From: Bacteroidales bacterium UBA1256
GTDB taxonomy: Bacteria > Bacteroidota > Bacteroidia > Bacteroidales > Paludibacteraceae
Assembly: GCA_002308195.1 (NCBI GenBank)
Contig: DBVU01000111.1
Span: 1 to 26,898, forward strand
Direction: 5' to 3'
DNA: 26,898 bases
Under the pieces are notes generated by a model that saw only the letters and a list, made by a program, of their open reading frames with translations, was not told where the DNA came from and searched no databases. Each line of letters opens with the position of its first letter. Position 1 is the stretch's first letter. Of this stretch, positions 26,748 through 26,898 are shown in pieces. The translations under genes and the position numbers were made by a program.

Positions 26748-26898
26748 TGGTGTAGCCGTAACCGTAACCATAACCCGCGTGCGAAGTCTTGACACCATTC
26801 AGCACACACGTCACGCGTTTCATGCGTTGCTGTTCGATAATCTGATTGATGTAATCAATCATTTCTGTCGGTGTGTACTTGTAGCGGCAAACGAAAAT
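26737..26898 (-). CDS. C-terminal end of a polysaccharide-biosynthesis tyrosine autokinase (BY-kinase)
   Basis: Partial; the gene enters from beyond the right edge. The visible 53 codons contain VCRYKYTPTEMIDYINQIIE, KRVTCVLNGVK and a tyrosine cluster (HAGYGYGYGYTTNS) before TAA at 26737-26739. A tyrosine-rich tail after a VLNG-V strand is typical of Wzc/Ptk-like kinases, which autophosphorylate at the tail to control capsule or exopolysaccharide chain length at the inner membrane. The catalytic Walker motifs and Wzz domain are outside the window, so the call rests on the tail only. Transcription probably continues into topB. Confidence 0.75.
   Translation of the reverse strand: MFVCRYKYTPTEMIDYINQIIEQQRMKRVTCVLNGVKTSHAGYGYGYGYTTNS

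Overview
The window reads as chromosome of a Gram-negative Bacteroidota bacterium, most likely order Bacteroidales. The support is a SusC/SusD pair, C-terminal sorting tails of the type IX secretion system (T9SS), Bacteroidota-style -7 boxes (TAnnTTTG) upstream of several genes, and a Bacteroides-type TopB. I cannot assign genus or species. No tRNA, rRNA, CRISPR array, transposase or phage gene was found.

Layout. (1) 1-1906, plus strand: the 3' end of recA and an FAD-dependent oxidoreductase of the COG2509 type that overlaps it, closed by a strong hairpin terminator. (2) 2041-14988, minus strand: a two-gene secreted-protein module. The upstream gene encodes a 3171-residue surface protein with DUF4874/DUF4832 domains, three copies of a beta-sandwich-like module, and a very long array of InlB-type and MucBP-like repeats. 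The downstream gene encodes a beta-helix plus metallophosphoesterase fusion. Both end in T9SS-type tails. The intergenic regions at the two ends of this module each carry an array of 11-bp GTCTCG repeats and an ATATAC-TAY-GTATAT palindrome. (3) 15344-16042, minus: a 232-residue secreted protein of unknown function with a related C-terminal tail and its own promoter. (4) 16171-24579, minus: a compact pectin (homogalacturonan) utilisation operon running susC, susD, PL1-type pectate lyase lipoprotein, GH28 polygalacturonase. (5) 24714-26898, minus: topoisomerase III (topB), and upstream of it the C-terminal end of a capsule/exopolysaccharide tyrosine autokinase, separated by a telomere-like heptamer repeat.

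How the genes fit together. The pectate lyase lipoprotein would cut polygalacturonate at the cell surface or outer membrane. SusD and SusC would capture and import the oligosaccharides, and the GH28 enzyme would shorten them, probably in the periplasm. No regulator, methylesterase or unsaturated-glucuronyl hydrolase is in the window, so this is either a minimal locus or part of a dispersed system. The 232-residue protein sits directly downstream and might help bind pectin, but that rests on position only. The giant protein and the phosphoesterase fusion look like outer-surface proteins exported by the T9SS; their substrates are unknown.

The strongest candidates for something undescribed are the giant DUF4874/DUF4832 repeat protein with its partner, and the paired 11-bp repeat/palindrome elements around them.
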